Source: Engraulis encrasicolus
Lineage: Eukaryota; Chordata; Actinopteri; Clupeiformes; Engraulidae
Assembly (NCBI RefSeq): GCF_034702125.1
Contig: NW_026945665.1
Span: forward strand, 751,001 to 815,000
Direction of reading: 5' to 3'
DNA length: 64,000 bases
Below, one piece after another: positions 1-16,596 of the stretch. Every line of letters starts with the position of its first letter. Position 1 is the stretch's first letter. The position numbers and the translations under genes are program-made. The notes under the pieces were generated by a model. The model was given only the letters and a program-made list of their open reading frames with translations. It was not told the DNA's origin and ran no database searches.

Positions 1-305
1 CTGAAAGACTCGAACACGCAGAAACCCACATTAGCTCTGCGGAAGATGGGATAACCGACCTTGAAGCGAAGGTCACCAAAACACAGCGTGATATGCTAGC
101 ACTCACCAGGACGGTGGAGTCCATGGAGAGTCGCCGAAGGCCAAAGGCGCCTGAACCTGAGATTGGTCGGCTTACCAGAAAAATCTGAGAAGAACGGCCG
201 TGAGCTGGCTCGATTCCTTGCCGAGCTGCTACCAAATATCCTGGGCTCAGAAAACTTCCCAGCTCCCCTCTTCATCGATGAATCCTTCAGACTTCCACCA
301 GAGAG
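1..305 (+). pseudogene. L1-like LINE ORF1 fragment (coiled-coil part)
   Basis: Frames read from base 3 onward give a heptad-rich stretch (LEHAETHIS, then LEAKVTKTQ, LALTRTVESMESRRRP) followed, after a stop, by EKNGRELARFLAELLPNILG. This is the layout of L1-type ORF1 proteins: a coiled coil, then the start of the RNA-binding core. ORF1 homology fades near base 305 and resumes at about 5,453 in the same orientation. I infer one LINE copy broken by the insertion of element A and neighbouring sequence. The reading frame is broken by a stop near base 186 and at least one shift, so this is dead. Confidence 0.6.
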
Positions 306-1011
306 TGTTTATGGGTAGTACGAGAGAGGAATCTCGCGACTTTTTCCGGGTGGTACTGTCCACTAAGTGGCGCCATCCAGACAGCGCAGAGGAGCGCCAA
401 GAAGCGCAGAGGCTGTTAAAATGCATGGGTCCCATGGAGCTCAACCACAATCCTGCCATTGCTTTGGGAGAGAATTGGTATCATCATTTCATTTTATTTT
501 TCCAAAAGGCAGGATAGATTATCCTTTCAAACAGCACTCAGTTTGAATGTTTAAACTCGCTGGATCTTTGTAAAATACGTCTTAATTGTCAATATGACGT
601 CACGAGTGGCTTCACACTCTGCGTTTGGATTGGTCGGCCGGCTGCATTGCTGTGATCACGACGACCGTAAAGCAATTTTGTTAGCAAGATGCTAGCGGAG
701 CCTGACTCATAAATGCCAAAGCTGTAGGAAATCAGAAGGACATAACTCCCAGGTTATTGTACATTTAATTGAAATCCACATTGGTTTCTCCGAACTTACA
801 GTAATATTGTCAAGTTTCAGCCGACAGCGAGCACAATTGTCAGTTATTAGCGCCAGCCTTATGAGCTCTGCTGTCTCGACAGCGCTCCCTAGGTGAACTG
901 CAGGCACGGGTTGGAGGGCGAGATTCAACACTGTATGTAAACCCACTGTGCTTCCACTTTCTAAAAAGATACCAAAAAGACGCCCCCCTCCTCCCCGTAC
1001 AATCCTCATCA
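306..1011. other. unassigned stretch left of element A
   Basis: No convincing coding frame. The small open frames here match no family I recognise. It separates the L1 ORF1 fragment from the inferred left inverted repeat of element A at about 1,012, and may be an older insertion or a diverged part of the LINE. Confidence 0.3.
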
Positions 1012-2133
1012 AATTGACCTTTCCGCAAACTCCTCCCCCCCTTAGCAACGGTTGCTATATGAGTCAAGCTTCCGCGACTCTCGGGTTCTCAGCATTGGTA
1101 TGAATGGCGTGGCAACATGTTTTCAACCGTGTCAATTTCGTCCTTGCCAAAAGAAATCACGACCAATTTTTGGAGAAGCGGCAAGATATCCGATCGAAGC
1201 AGGCAACAGGGTCTTCAATATGCATACGAAGGCTACATCCACGACATTATATGCCGTATTTGCAGCCAGACGAAAGCCTACAGGTCCCAGTGCAAGAGGC
1301 AGGCACCTCATAATTTTGAAGTCACATATCGGGACAATGAAATACAAGAGCAGCAGTGCTCGTGTACAGCAGGGTAAGTTACAATTCCCACACAAATGTT
1401 GCATTAAAACCTCCTGATTACTGTATTTGTAACATTAAATCCACGTCATGCTAACACATGCTAAATGTAAACATTCCCACCTGTAGTGCTCCAGGGTACT
1501 GTTCCCACATCGTTGGCTTGTTCAACACTCTTGACCTCATGCAAGTGAAGGACAGTGGGACCCCTTTGGAACCTCAGGCCTCCACAAGTTTACCACAGCA
1601 ATGGCATAAACCGAGGGGTACTAAATTAAAACCAGTGCCTGTGTCGTCTGCATGTGCTGCAAAAGCAAAGGCCACTCGCAAACGCAAACCTGTGGACTGT
1701 CACTACTCTGGAAACCAGTAAGTCTACATTAGCGTTCAGTAAATTAAAATACATCTGTCCAAAATCCTACAAATACATGGCTACTGTACATTGTAAAACA
1801 GTGGAAGTTAGATCATTTCTGTTGTACTGTCCTTTCTCTAGGAACTTCGAAGTGACCGATGACAAACTGGCTCTCCTACAAAGGCAGGCAGGAACACCCA
1901 TCAGCTACTTGGTGAACAAACCTCCAGTGGACCTCACTGTTGCAGACCACAAGTACCCACTTGGAAGTGGCTTAAGCCATCAGGTAATTCACCACAACAT
2001 GGTTTACATAAAGCATAAAGAAAATAAATACACAGGTCATGACAATATGCATGATGAATGATATTTAATACACAATAACACAATACTCAATAATAACAAA
2101 TCACAATACAATACATATACAGGACGGATCATG

Positions 2134-5306
<3,173 letters not shown>

Positions 5307-5449
5307 TTTTTCTTCTCGAGTAGACGTCTCCCTCGTTTACTTCCATTCATAAAAATGGCTGGCTTGACCAAGGTCCCGACCTTAGTAACTGTTGCTATGC
5401 TATGATTGGTCAGTTACCATTTTGGGGGGTGGCCGCGGAAAGGTGAATT

Positions 5450-8000
5450 CCGCTGGCTGTCTGATAAAGAGCGAGTGATGACAGCTGCCCGACAGAAGAA
5501 AGAACCCCTGCAACTGGACGGCAATCCGTTGATGTTCTTCCCCGATCTACCTCCGGTGGTCCAGGAGAAGCGACGAAAGTTTGACGGGGTGAAGGATCAA
5601 CTTCATAACCTAGGCATCGAGTTTGGAATGCAATGCGGGTTTTCTATTTGTTTCTTTTGTTTCATTTTCTTTTTTGAATGGTATCAGGTTCCTTTATGGT
5701 CAGGTAGAAACGGTAAAAATATGCAAGACAGACACATTTAAATACGGGACATGACTCCTCCATATCTTAATATAGTATCTTGGAATGTTAAGGTTTAAGG
5801 AAATTGGTTAAAATCAAGCAAGTTCTAGCTAGGATTAAACATATTGAAGCCAAAATCGTGTATATCCAAGAAACGCACTTAGTATCAGACGAAATCATAC
5901 GCATTAAGAGAAGATGGCCGGGGCAAGTTATTGCTTCTTGCCACTCTTCACAGGCCAGAGGAGTGGTTGTTCTAATCCATAAATCAGTTCCTTTTAGAAT
6001 ACATACAACTGTCTTAGACACAATGGGCAGATTTGTGATAATAAAGGGCTCTCTGTTAAGTCAAGAAATTATTCTAGCTAATATATATGGGCCCAACAGC
6101 GATGATGATTCATTCTTTAATGACCTGTTTATGACCCTGTCTTCTTTTCAGGGAGAAATATTACTGGCAGGCAACTTTAATTGCACGCTAATTCCCTATC
6201 TAGACAAATCAACGAGAGTGGACCCTTCTCATACCCGATCCCGCAAAACAATTCAGCACTTTATGTCAGAGCTTCATCTTTGCGATATTTGGAGAGATAG
6301 GAATCCTACCACCCAAGAATTCTCTTGTATTTGAAACACCTACTCGACTCAGTCACGCATAGATTACTTCTTAATCTCCAAAACGCTTAAAGATTCAGTT
6401 TGTGATTGTGGATATAAAGGTATTGTACTTTCAGACCATGCCTTTCTATTTCTACACTACCGTTATAACTCATACTCGAAAGGACAGTCACAGTGGCGAC
6501 TAAGCCCGAGATGACTACGCGACCAGCATTTTCTACAATATGTAGAAGCTAACATTGATGTGTTCTTTGCTACGAATACACACGAAACATCGGCCTCTAT
6601 TAGGTGGGAAGCATTTAAAGCCTATATTAGAGGTCAGATGATATCCTACACGAGCCACATGTCTAACCGGACGCATCTCCTAATGTCAGAACTAGAATGT
6701 GACATTAAAGACATGGAAAAGGAATGCGCCATCAATGACACCCCTGAGAATACTCAGAGAATTAAATACTACGACCTAACAGCTAACAAAGCACTATCAA
6801 AGATAACCAGGCTGAAGCAAAACTATTACGAACAGGGAGAATCATCCGGGAAACTACTAGCCTGGCGTCTTAAAACCTTGAGTCAGGAAAGGGCTATCAC
6901 CGAAATTGAAACTGAAGGTGGGATTACAACGAAACCCTTTAGAAAATATTATAGGAAACTCTATGCTTCAGAAGTGCAATATCCCAATGACCAAAATAAG
7001 TTCTTAGACGAACTACCCATTCCACTCTTGGAAGATATGGCTAAGCAAACGCTGGACTCGCCTATCATGAAAGAGGAAATATTTGAAACTCTTGTTTATA
7101 TGAGCAGTGGTAAGGAACCCAGTCCTGAAGGACTTCCTTTAGATTTTTATAAACATTTCAAGAAATGGTTAATTCCACCTTAGTTCGACATGTTAGTTGA
7201 ATCGGTGGAGGCAGGACAACTTCCACCCTCACTATGCAACGCTACGATATCGCTTATATTAAAGCCAAACAAGCCGCCTACCAATTGCGCATCATATCGT
7301 CCAATATCATTAATAAATTCAGATGCTAAAATAATTGCAAAGGTTTTTGCAAGGTGCTTAGAAAAACACCTCCCATCCTTAGTAGCGCCTGATCAAAACA
7401 GCTTCATTAAAGACCGCCAAGCCTTTCATAACATCCATAGAGTATTAAATATCATCCATCCGAAGCAGGAATGCGTAAACACGGCAATAGTATCACTTGA
7501 CGCTAAAAGTGCCTTCGACATGGTCGAACATGGATATTTGTTTGATATTCTGATGTGATTTGGGTTTGGAAATTACTTTTGTGGCTTTGTGAAAATGCTG
7601 TATCGATCCCCAAGCGCAGCAGTCACAACTAATCTCGCCACATTGGCATCCTTTCAATTACAGCGAGGAATGAGACAATGGTGCCCTCTATCGCCCCTTC
7701 TGTTTGCATTAGCAATCGAACCACTGGCCATCGCAGTCAGACAAAGCAATAATATAACAGGCATAAGAGTGGGCGATGCTGAGAACAAAATAGGTCTTTT
7801 TGCTGACGATATAGTTTTGTTCCTGACACAGTTAAGGGATTCAATTCCCAACCTGCTGAAGTTAATAAATACATTTGGTTCGTTCTCAGGGTATACTGTT
7901 AATGAATCAAAGTCGAATATCTTGTTTCTTAAAGGAGAATTTCGGCCAGTTTGGATGCATATCCCATCTTGGGTGGACCAAGGGAAAAGGATGCAAGGGA
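5450..8000 (+). pseudogene. L1-like LINE: ORF1 C-terminus and ORF2 (endonuclease + reverse transcriptase)
   Basis: 5,453-5,640 encodes an ORF1 C-terminal piece (SDKERVMTAAR, then MFFPDLPP). ORF2 opens near 5,751 (YLNIVSWNV), shifts frame before 5,804, then stays in one frame to about 8,000. Endonuclease features: IVYIQETHL, IYGPNSDD and a GDFN-like AGNFN. Reverse transcriptase features: the PISLINSDAKI, FIKDRQAFHNI and catalytic FADDIVLF motifs. Four in-frame stops interrupt it: TGA at 6,332, TGA at 6,512, TAG at 7,181 and TGA at 7,556. Homology ends just after the palm domain, so the 3' third is missing. An L1/Tx1-type LINE that has decayed only moderately. Confidence 0.85.
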
Positions 8001-8062
8001 AACCCGCAAGAAATTTTCATGCGTGCTGCGCAAAGTTGTTCAATTGCGGTGTTTTCGGTTAA

Positions 8063-10392
8063 AGCCTGGCCCGTCGGGCAGACTTTTGACCTGTGTTAAA
8101 GCCCTTAGCTTGTATTAAAACACTTTTGAACGCTTTGGCCGTGGTGTGTGTGTCATTACAAGTAAATCTGGTGGTTTACAGTTCCATTAGCTGGCACAGG
8201 AACGATACAATCGGAATTTTGAAAAGTGGCGCACCTACCTCTCTCAGCTTCTGCCGTACACCTACGTCCGCAAAATGGTTCGCCGAAGTGATACTTAGTA
8301 TAGTTACATAGTAATCCATTTCATTTTTGTCCACCAAAGACGAGCCAAAGGAACTTAATTCACACTTATAAACATTTTAAATTGCTAAATGAATCTATGT
8401 ATGCATGTCTGTCTGCAGATGTGTGCAAAATATTGGATCTGTGAAATGTATATTATATGTGGCAAGACCATAATCTTCTTTTGGAAATCTAGATCAATAC
8501 AGTACTTCTACTCTAATATTGTTAAGCAATGAATAGTTGTCAACTGACAAACTTCAACAGGATACTGGCTGGGCATAGCCTACATACCATCAGGTCCAGG
8601 TGGCGCACAGCACAGCTGTTCTTCACTGGCTCCTCTGCTGCACTGGGACAGGTCTACAGAGCAAATGGAAAAATAAAACAATCACAGTTAGTGCAATTCA
8701 CCTTGTCTGTAATATGTTGGTCACATGTAAGAGAAATACAACTTATAAATAACCTATAGTTCCAATTTAGTTATTTTATTTAATAAAATGCAAATAAGTA
8801 GGCTACATTACACCCATACAACACAGTATCATTACTTATATGGCTGCTATTACAGCTTAAACACTTAACTATTTTGTACTGTACTTCTTAGGCTACCAAT
8901 TGGACTTGCTGTATAACTTATAGCAGTAGGCCTAGGCATTTGGGTGCAAAAACAAGTCTAGACCACTGAGCACTTCTCCTCGACACAATCTCAATGAATA
9001 ATGTCATTTCCAGAGCAACACATGTAATTAGTTGTGGTCATCTCGATTTGTTCAACAAATAGGTCAAAGTTATTGCTATCCAACAAACAAAATAACAACT
9101 TGTGATTGTGATGACGCTAGCCTAACAAGTGCAGTGGATTACTTTGCAGATGCTTACTAAGCTATTTATTTTCTTTTTCAGGTTTTAGGTCAGGTAGACA
9201 CTGTATTCAGGGGCAAATCTAAGCAGACAGGCGAATTTAAACATTCTAACTTCGTTAAGGACTAAACACAGGTAGCCTAAGTAGGAAAGTGTGTTCAAAT
9301 AGTGGCTATGTTTACACGTGAAATACAAGGTATAACTTAACACAAACGAAGCTATACAAAAGGCTGAATGACCCAAGGCTAAAAGGCATTGCTAACGATG
9401 GTTGATTAGCATAATTCACACCTTTAATTATTTGCGATCTCTCTTAAATGGAGCGTTTTTATCATCACTTTCCATCTTCCACATTTGCAAACTTCTTTCA
9501 ACAACAGGTCGGTTGGAAACAGACAATGATTAGAAAGTATGGGTGCAGTATCTAAACCTAAACCTAAACATTACAACAAACAAGAAGATTTGACTCACCA
9601 AATAACAAAGTCAGCTTGTTAAACTTCCATCTCCTTGATGGCTGGCATTAAGTTGCTCCTCTTTGATTCGCGTGGAAGGGGAGTGGTAGTAGCCGTTCAT
9701 CACAAAGATTTTTTAAGGAGGCACGTGTTGTGTTTACAGTATTACCAGAGAACCTCTAACAGGGAGAAGGCTCAGTCTCATTGGTTCCCATTGTAGCCAG
9801 TTAGCTTTGCATGCATACTGCAGTAACGAGCGTGGGCCAGTCCTTCATGTGGGAAAATGTATGGAATGGAAAGGGGAACCCATGCTAAATACATTGCTAC
9901 TGCGATTTCCAGTCACAAATATCATCAACAAAACATTCCTGGTAAGCACTATGACTGTTGTTTAACAATAGGCCGTATTGACAAATCATTCAGGTGTGTA
10001 GTTTTACAGCATGTTAGAAGATTTCAACCTGTAATCGCTAGCATTGCGCTAATGTTTATGGGTTTGGCCCCATAAAAATTGAGCTTTGTGACCCAGTATA
10101 TAATAATCTAGTGGCGCAAAATAATCGAAACGCTACTCAAATGGGGTCTTATTATTTCTAGCTTCGAACTTAATATTAATATTTCAGGACAAAAATTATA
10201 AAAATTCACAAAAATTATAATGTTAGAAAACTCCATTGACACCCATTCATTTTGCACTGGCCCGTGGTTAGGGTTAGCCAGTTGTGGCTAGTAGCTTGTT
10301 CCGTGAGTGAACACCCCCTGGTATTACTTATTATGCTTGGGTGCATGTACTCCACCACCAGTAGGTGGCACTGCAGAGGTGTAATCAATCCA
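8063..10392. other. unassigned non-coding stretch
   Basis: No supported gene and no inverted-repeat element with convincing ends was found. The base composition is AT-rich, with short simple runs only. Confidence 0.5.
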
Positions 10393-10522
10393 TGATATAT
10401 TGATACTGCGCTACTTCACATTGTTCAGTGTGCCCGTGACAGTTCCATTAAAAGGATGAACTTGACATACGGTCTCCTCATCATTTGAAGTCACTACAAT
10501 TCCTCCTGTGAGCAACACCACA
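10393..10522 (+). repeat. left LTR (short)
   Basis: Begins TGATATATTGATACTGCGC and ends AACACCACA. It matches 13,785-13,912 with only a few differences. The upstream flank is unrelated to the sequence upstream of the right copy, which marks the boundary. Confidence 0.7.
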
Positions 10523-10536
10523 AATTGGCGACGAGG

Positions 10537-13473
10537 ATGAGCACATTGGTACCGAGTCCACCACTTTTCCTTCCACAAGTGGGTGAGCCACCGATTACGT
10601 TTGCTACATGGAGGAAAATCTTCGATAATTATATGCTAGCAATTCATGCTACTGGAAACACATGGCCAGATGTACGAAAGCGTGCAGTACTGCTACAATG
10701 CCTAGGTCCGGAGGGACAACGCATTTTCTACGACTTACCAGATCAAGGTACGACTTTTGATCAAGCCATGGCTGCTCTAGAAAAGCATTTCGTACCGAAA
10801 GTGAATGTGATTGCATGGAGGCACAAGTTCAGACATCGGTTGCAACGATATGATGAAACTGCTAGCCAGTATGTAGCTGCTTTGAGATCCCTAGCTTCAC
10901 AATGCCAATTCGGAGCTATGGAAGGGGAAATGATTCGTGATCAGCTAATCTCTTGTGCTTACCTGAGTGCCGTAAAAGACAAATTACTGATGGAGGATGA
11001 TCTGAATTTAGACAAGGCACAGACACTTGCGTGCCAAATTGAAGAAGCCGTTAAAAATTCAACGCTATTGTCTTCAGCTAAAAACCCGCCAACGGCATCC
11101 GTGCAAGCCATCAGGGCTACGAGTGCACAGTTTCGAGGGAAAAAGGGAGCGCGCCCAGCTAAGCCCTCAGCTACAGACCGCCATTCTGCGAGTTCCGATC
11201 GCAAGTGTTACAGATGCGGGTCCAACAAACATGTAGCGAATGACAAGAATTGTCCAGCGGTGTCCGTGAAATGCAATAAATGCGGCAAAAAGGGACATTT
11301 TGCTAAAGTATGCAAATCAACAGTGAGTGAAGTGAGAGAAGTTACAGTGCCTGAGGTCGAGGTGCTGTGCGTGGATGATAAGCCCGCGGCTGCGGCAGAA
11401 GAAAAGCTAACATGTGCAGTGAATGTCGAAGCACCACAGGGAAACTCTCACTCCCTCAAACTCATTGTTGACACTGGCGCTTCTGTGTCTATCCTCTAGT
11501 CCATGTACAAAAGCTACTTTGCAGATTGCTCACTCTGTGAACCAAAAATCAGATTAGTCACTTATGCAAAAGGTGAATTGAATGTACTTGGCTGCTTACC
11601 TGCTACAGTTTACATTGCAGATGACAACAAAGTCTCCACTCACTTCTACATCGTGAAAGCTGGATCGCCACTGATGGGGCTTGACCTGATCAAAGCACTC
11701 AATGTGAACATCATGGGAGGCAAGGTGAACACTGCTAGGCAGCATGCTCAAAATGTCACTGTGAATAACATTGATTCTACTTCACCCCAGCAGCTCGGTT
11801 GTGTGAAAGGTTTCATTCACAAGGTCCAGGTGAACAACACGGTGCAGCCAGTTCGTCAGAAGCTGAGAAGTTTGCCGCTGAGCATACGAGAGGAGGTGTC
11901 GGCAGAGCTGAATCGCTTACTTCAGGCTGGCATCATCGAGCGTGTGGATGCATCTGAATGGGTGAGTCCTCTTGTGGTTGCACGAAAGCGCTCAGGCGGA
12001 ATACGGCTCTGTGTTGACCTCCGTGAGCCCAACAAAAGTGTGATCATGGACTGTTATCCACTTCCTCATATGGAGGATTTATTCTCATCACTAGCAGGCG
12101 CCACACACTACAGTCAGATTGACTTGAGCTCAGCTTACCATCAGTTACCACTGCACACTGAGAGTCGCAACCTCACTGCCTTCATTACACACGATGGCCT
12201 CTACCGATTCACACGAGTTCCATTCGGACTAGCGTCCGCTCCATCTGCATTCCAGAAAATGATGCAAACAATTCTAAAAGGCCTACCTGGAGTTCAGAAC
12301 TATTTAGATGACATAATAGTTAGTGGAGAGTCCAAAGAGCAACATGATGAGCACTTGCAGGCAGTCCTGCAGCGCCTGAAAGATGCAAACCTTCAGATTA
12401 ACTACGACAAAAGCTCATTTGGCCAGACAAGCATTCCCTTTCTGGGACACGTCATTTCCAAAGAGGGCCTACGCCCAAGTGCTGAGCATCTTACTGCCAT
12501 TGCCGATGCACCTGCCCCAAAAGACATGCCTGCCCTGCGTTCCTTCCTGGGGTTAACATCATGGTTCAGCAAATTCCTGCCAAACTATGCGACACTAGTC
12601 GAGCCACTGCGTCAGCTGCTCAGATCAAGTCCACAGTCTGAGCTACAGTGGGACAGTGACGCAGAGAAAAGTTTCACCAAGCTGAAAGCGATGCTGTTAG
12701 AGAGCCCTGTCCTGGCTGTCTTTGACCCGAAGCTACCTACCTTCATTACCACAGACGCCTCTGATTATGGCCTGGGGGGCGTACTGACTCAGCTACACTC
12801 TGGCAACCAAGAACGCATAGTGGCCTTCGCCTCACGCACACTGTCTGCAGCCGAGAGGAAGTACTCCACTACAGAAAAGGAAGCCCTCGCCTGCGTGTGG
12901 GCTGTGGAAAGATGGCGCACGTATGTGTGGGGACACAGATTCACTCTTCGAACAGATCACCAAGCGCTGACCACTCTCCTCAACACCAAAGGCATGAACA
13001 GAGCCGGCATGAGGATCGTAAGATGGTCTGCTTAGCTGATGTGCTACCAGTACGACATGCAGTATAAGCCAGGGAGCGAAAACGTCATGGCGGACTGCCT
13101 GTCCCGTCTTCCCCTCACTGATTCCAACACTGCTGCGGAAGCTGACGGAGACCTGAGCACAGAGATAGCTGAGATCACAATTCACAATGCACTGCCGCTT
13201 GCAGACTTCAAAGCTGAATGTGAAAATTGCCCCATACTTACACAGCTGCGGCAAGTGATTCACTCAGGGTGGCCCAAGGTGAAGAAAGCTCTCCCTGTTG
13301 AACTACAGCCATTCTTCCTAGTGCGACATGAACTTGCAGTTGAGGCTCCGCTGATCGTACGAGGTACACGCCTGCTGGTTCCCAAGGCTCTTCAGGAAAG
13401 AATCGTGCATCTGGCGCACGAAGGCCATCAAGGCATGGTCCGCACAAAGCAACGCCTCAGAGAGCTCTACTAG
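10537..13473 (+). pseudogene. gag-pol polyprotein remnant with three amber stops
   Basis: One continuous frame from ATG 10,537 carries gag with two CCHC knuckles (CYRCGSNKHVANDKNC and CNKCGKKGHFAKVC, about 11,208-11,305). An aspartic protease follows (LIVDTGASVSIL), then reverse transcriptase (QIDLSSAYHQ, NYLDDIIV), RNase H (TDASDYGLGG, STTEKEALA, RTDHQAL) and the start of the integrase HHCC region (HLAHEGHQG). In-frame TAGs lie at 11,497 (inside protease), 13,033 and 13,471; there is no other break and no frameshift. The last TAG lies where most relatives continue with a Trp-rich motif. The rest of integrase is absent. The element is dead. Confidence 0.88.
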
Positions 13474-13484
13474 CTAGACAGAGA

Positions 13485-13784
13485 GAGTCCTAACCAAGTA
13501 TTGAACATTGCATGTTGTGTTGAAAGTACCAAAGTTCAACTGATTTGATGTGCACTGATGTGAAGAAAATTGTGATTTTATTACAATATTCTAATGATGC
13601 GAATTCCCCAATTCATGGTTTTTTTGAGCTGGAAGACCAAAATGTGTAAAAATAAACAATTTAATGATTGGAATAGTTAAAAAACTGGGCCATGAATCTA
13701 TAATCCATGACAGTTTAACATTATTGATGGAATTATGGAAATAAATCAACTTTTTCATGCTATTCTAATAAAGTGGCCTGGAGC
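13485..13784. repeat. AT-rich interspersed repeat between pol and the right LTR
   Basis: About 300 bases unrelated to pol, with the look of a common fish repeat tail (TTTTTCATGCTATTCTAATA then GCCTGGAGCTG). It sits exactly where integrase should be, so it either replaced or was inserted with deletion of that part. I do not name the family. Confidence 0.5.
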
Positions 13785-13912
13785 TGTATATTGATACTGC
13801 GCTACTTCACATTGTTCAGTGTGCCCGTGACAGTTCCATTAAAAGGGTGAACTTGACATACGGTCTCCTCATCATTTGAAGTCACTCCAATTCCTCCTGT
13901 GAGCAACACCAC
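13785..13912 (+). repeat. right LTR (short)
   Basis: Begins TGTATATTGATACTGCGC and ends AACACCACA. It is nearly identical to the left copy (for example AAAGGG here against AAAGGA there), so the element inserted relatively recently compared with the damage to pol. Confidence 0.7.
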
Positions 13913-15911
13913 AGCATGTAGAACTAGATTTTTAAGGAGGCACTAGATTTTTTTCAAGGAAGACTATTCAGTTGTATTGACGCAATCGGCGCACTGCCAC
14001 CAACAGTTTGGAGGTGGAACTGCAGTGACCATTTAAAAATTCCCCACTTCTGGTTTTCTCGCCAGGTGATTGTCAGAACAGGGGCCGTTCAGGGGCCAAT
14101 CAAATTGGAGGAGGGGCCTCTGCCCCTGTGGCCCCGCCCCTAGATCCGCCCCTGCCTAATCAATTGTGATTTAGACTATCAGGAGAGTTTTAAACTCAAT
14201 TCTAAATCTCACTGGTAGGCTTGTGTAATTACCTATATGTGATGTGATGTCCTTTCTTCGTTTTGGTTACAATTCTAGCAGGAGCATTTTGAATTATTAA
14301 TAAAAGCCTATAATGATATAACTTGGTTTTATATAGCGCCTTTCAAGGAACCCAAGGTCGCTTTAGTTGCAGTTTTTTAAAGACCTATAAGTAGGCTAGA
14401 GTAGTCAATTAGTCAACTACAGGTAATAAACACATGGATTCATTTCTCCATATCTTGTCTAATCTTAACTACAGTATGTTCCTAAAATGCCAAAGCTGAT
14501 TTATGCTTTTGATGTGAGCATTGAAACTGAGATTACTGTCCAACATCAAACCAAGGTTTTTGACACAAGACTAATTAGTTTCAAGCTATTTGTATTATGT
14601 TCATCAGGTTATTCTAACTTGCTAGCCTGCCTAGCAGCTTAATTTCATGATTCTTGCATTATGCAATATATAGGCCTATTATACAGAGGGTTAGGCCTAC
14701 TAAGTCTACCTATTTAGTGTACACAGTATATAGGCCCGTAAGGTCTACCTAATCATGGAACTGGGAGGGTGGTATAGAGGCTGTGGTTATTGCACCAAAA
14801 CACCACGTGAAGGTATTATCATAAGCTTTATTGTTTTTTGCTTCATGGTGGCCTGGCCTGGCTTTGGAAAATGTCCGGCCTGAAAAATTCTCCCAGCCCA
14901 GCCCTGATTGCATGCATGTCAGAGTTCCAAGGTCACCTGACAAGGGAAGCATCAAGGCTTGCCTCAAATTTCCTAAAAACATATAGACAATGCATACAAA
15001 GCTTCTGAAAGAATAGTCTGTGGACAGATGAAACAAAAGTTGAACTGGGTGTTCCGAATTACTGATGTTTTCATTATACATGTGATCTACTGTAACCAAA
15101 TGTAACCAGTCTCCACATGTGTAATGATAATATAACACATTTATTCTAAAGTACTGTACTGTAATCAGTCGGCACGTGTGTAATGGTGGAAATCAAATGA
15201 ATGCAACCAATAATGTAATGTAACCACTCTGCAGAGAATGCTGCTGCCACCTGCTGGTCAGAGGCAGGGTGACACAAGACTTACATTCACACTCAGCCAC
15301 TGCTGTATAGAATTATATAAATGCCATCTCTCCATCTCTCACACAGCTCTGCCTGGGCGCTGGCGACAGACAAACTCAAGAGGGAGCCTCATGGTTTGGC
15401 TACAAATGCTGTGTATGAGGCCGACTGCAATGTCTCAGCTCATCCCCTATTAGATAGGCCTATATAGGCCTACAATGTCTCCCTTAGCTCATATTGTTGA
15501 GGGGACATGCACATCATAGGGTGCTCAAGAGGGAGCCTCAAGGTTTGTGCAAAAGACACCAACGAGTTCACAAGATGCTCCCCTCCCCCACACACAATAA
15601 GTGCAAACCAGATATGGTGTGGTCAAAAGTGATGAGGAGCTCCAATTGAAACCTGTTCTGGTCGACTCTCTGACATGCAGTATGTCACGTATACGTCTGG
15701 GCTTTTCGCATTTTCTTTTCCATTATCATCGAACATGCGTCATGTATGGATTGCATTTACCAGAATGGCAAAGACCAAGTCGTATGTATGACAAAGGCCC
15801 TGTGTTGTGTCATAGTACTGCAGTACTATGGTAGTTAACTTTTACAGCATTCCACTAGTGGAACAGCGTGCATTATGGGGCTACATTGCTACAACATTTC
15901 AATTGCAACCA
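13913..15911. other. repeat-derived intergenic stretch
   Basis: No gene found. It holds a GGGGCC-rich piece (about 14,080-14,155) and a piece beginning TTTATATAGCGCCTTTCAAG (about 14,330), both of which look like widespread fish interspersed repeats. A short CTGCTGCCACCTGCTGGTCA motif lies near 15,240. Confidence 0.4.
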
Positions 15912-16208
15912 TTAACCCATTGCTTCCTGATGTTGCATTGCGCAACATTGGCCCTGGCGCCTGGAGCTGCATTACGCAACATTCAGGCTCATGAGATTTG
16001 AGACAACTTAATTAAAAATCTCTGTTTGTTTGAGATGAATGAACACATTCTAATGAAAGATGAGGGTCTTTGTATTTAAATGCAACTTTTTTATGTGCTT
16101 CAGGAGCTGAGATATTTAGGTTTTTATAGACTGAGTGCAGTTTTTCTTAAAAAGGGCACAGGCATTTAGCACCCTTTTTTGCAGGTGCCTTAGGCGTCAA
16201 TGGATTAA
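15912..16208. mobile_element. MITE with TTAA ends
   Basis: TTAA at 15,912-15,915 and 16,205-16,208 flanks a 289-bp core whose ends are CCCATTG and, reversed, TCCATTGACGCC. TTAA duplication is the mark of piggyBac and Kolobok superfamilies; which one cannot be told. No coding capacity. Confidence 0.6.
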
Positions 16209-16596
16209 AAGGTAATGTCTCATTTTATAAAATTAAAACAAAAGAATTTCAAGTTTATTGTAACATTTATCACTTGCCTCATTTTGATGTTGACATATTT
16301 CACAGTACGCAGCACTCTGCAGCCATATATGGGAAACCTGTTTCTCAGGCCGGGGACCAAAAGCAGCAGAGACACAGACTGTCACGTACCTGAGATATGT
16401 GCTTACTCCTCACCAAACCACTTCCTCTGGCCCCACTAGCAGTGAGATGTAAGACGTGACTGCAGGCAGCTGCTATCAGTCTACATAAAACATGAGGTGA
16501 TGTTGTAGGTAGAGTGTTGATTCAGGCTTCAAATGCTAGCATGTGGAAAGAAGTATTGTGTAGAAACTAGTGTAGAAATTAGTCAAGTCTAGTCAC

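Larger units (their letters stand above)
10393..13912 (+). mobile_element. Ty3/Mag-like LTR retrotransposon, truncated
   Basis: Two near-identical direct repeats of about 130 bases, starting TG and ending CA, flank a gag-pol region: 10,393-10,522 and 13,785-13,912. Immediately after the left LTR lies TTGGCGACGAGGATG, which resembles the primer-binding region of Mag-type elements and overlaps the gag start. Very short LTRs are also typical of Mag relatives. Integrase is missing past its zinc-finger region and is replaced by an unrelated 0.3-kb repeat. No target-site duplication could be found. Confidence 0.75.

Noticed and set aside
200..517. 105-codon open frame at the left edge
   Set aside because: Only DNA in another frame matches L1 ORF1. 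This frame resembles nothing known and lacks support.
707..1048. 113-codon minus-strand frame
   Set aside because: Low complexity G-rich content, no domain, and it runs into the inferred element A end.
9530..9570. Short CCTAAA run
   Set aside because: Only about three units; too short to be meaningful.
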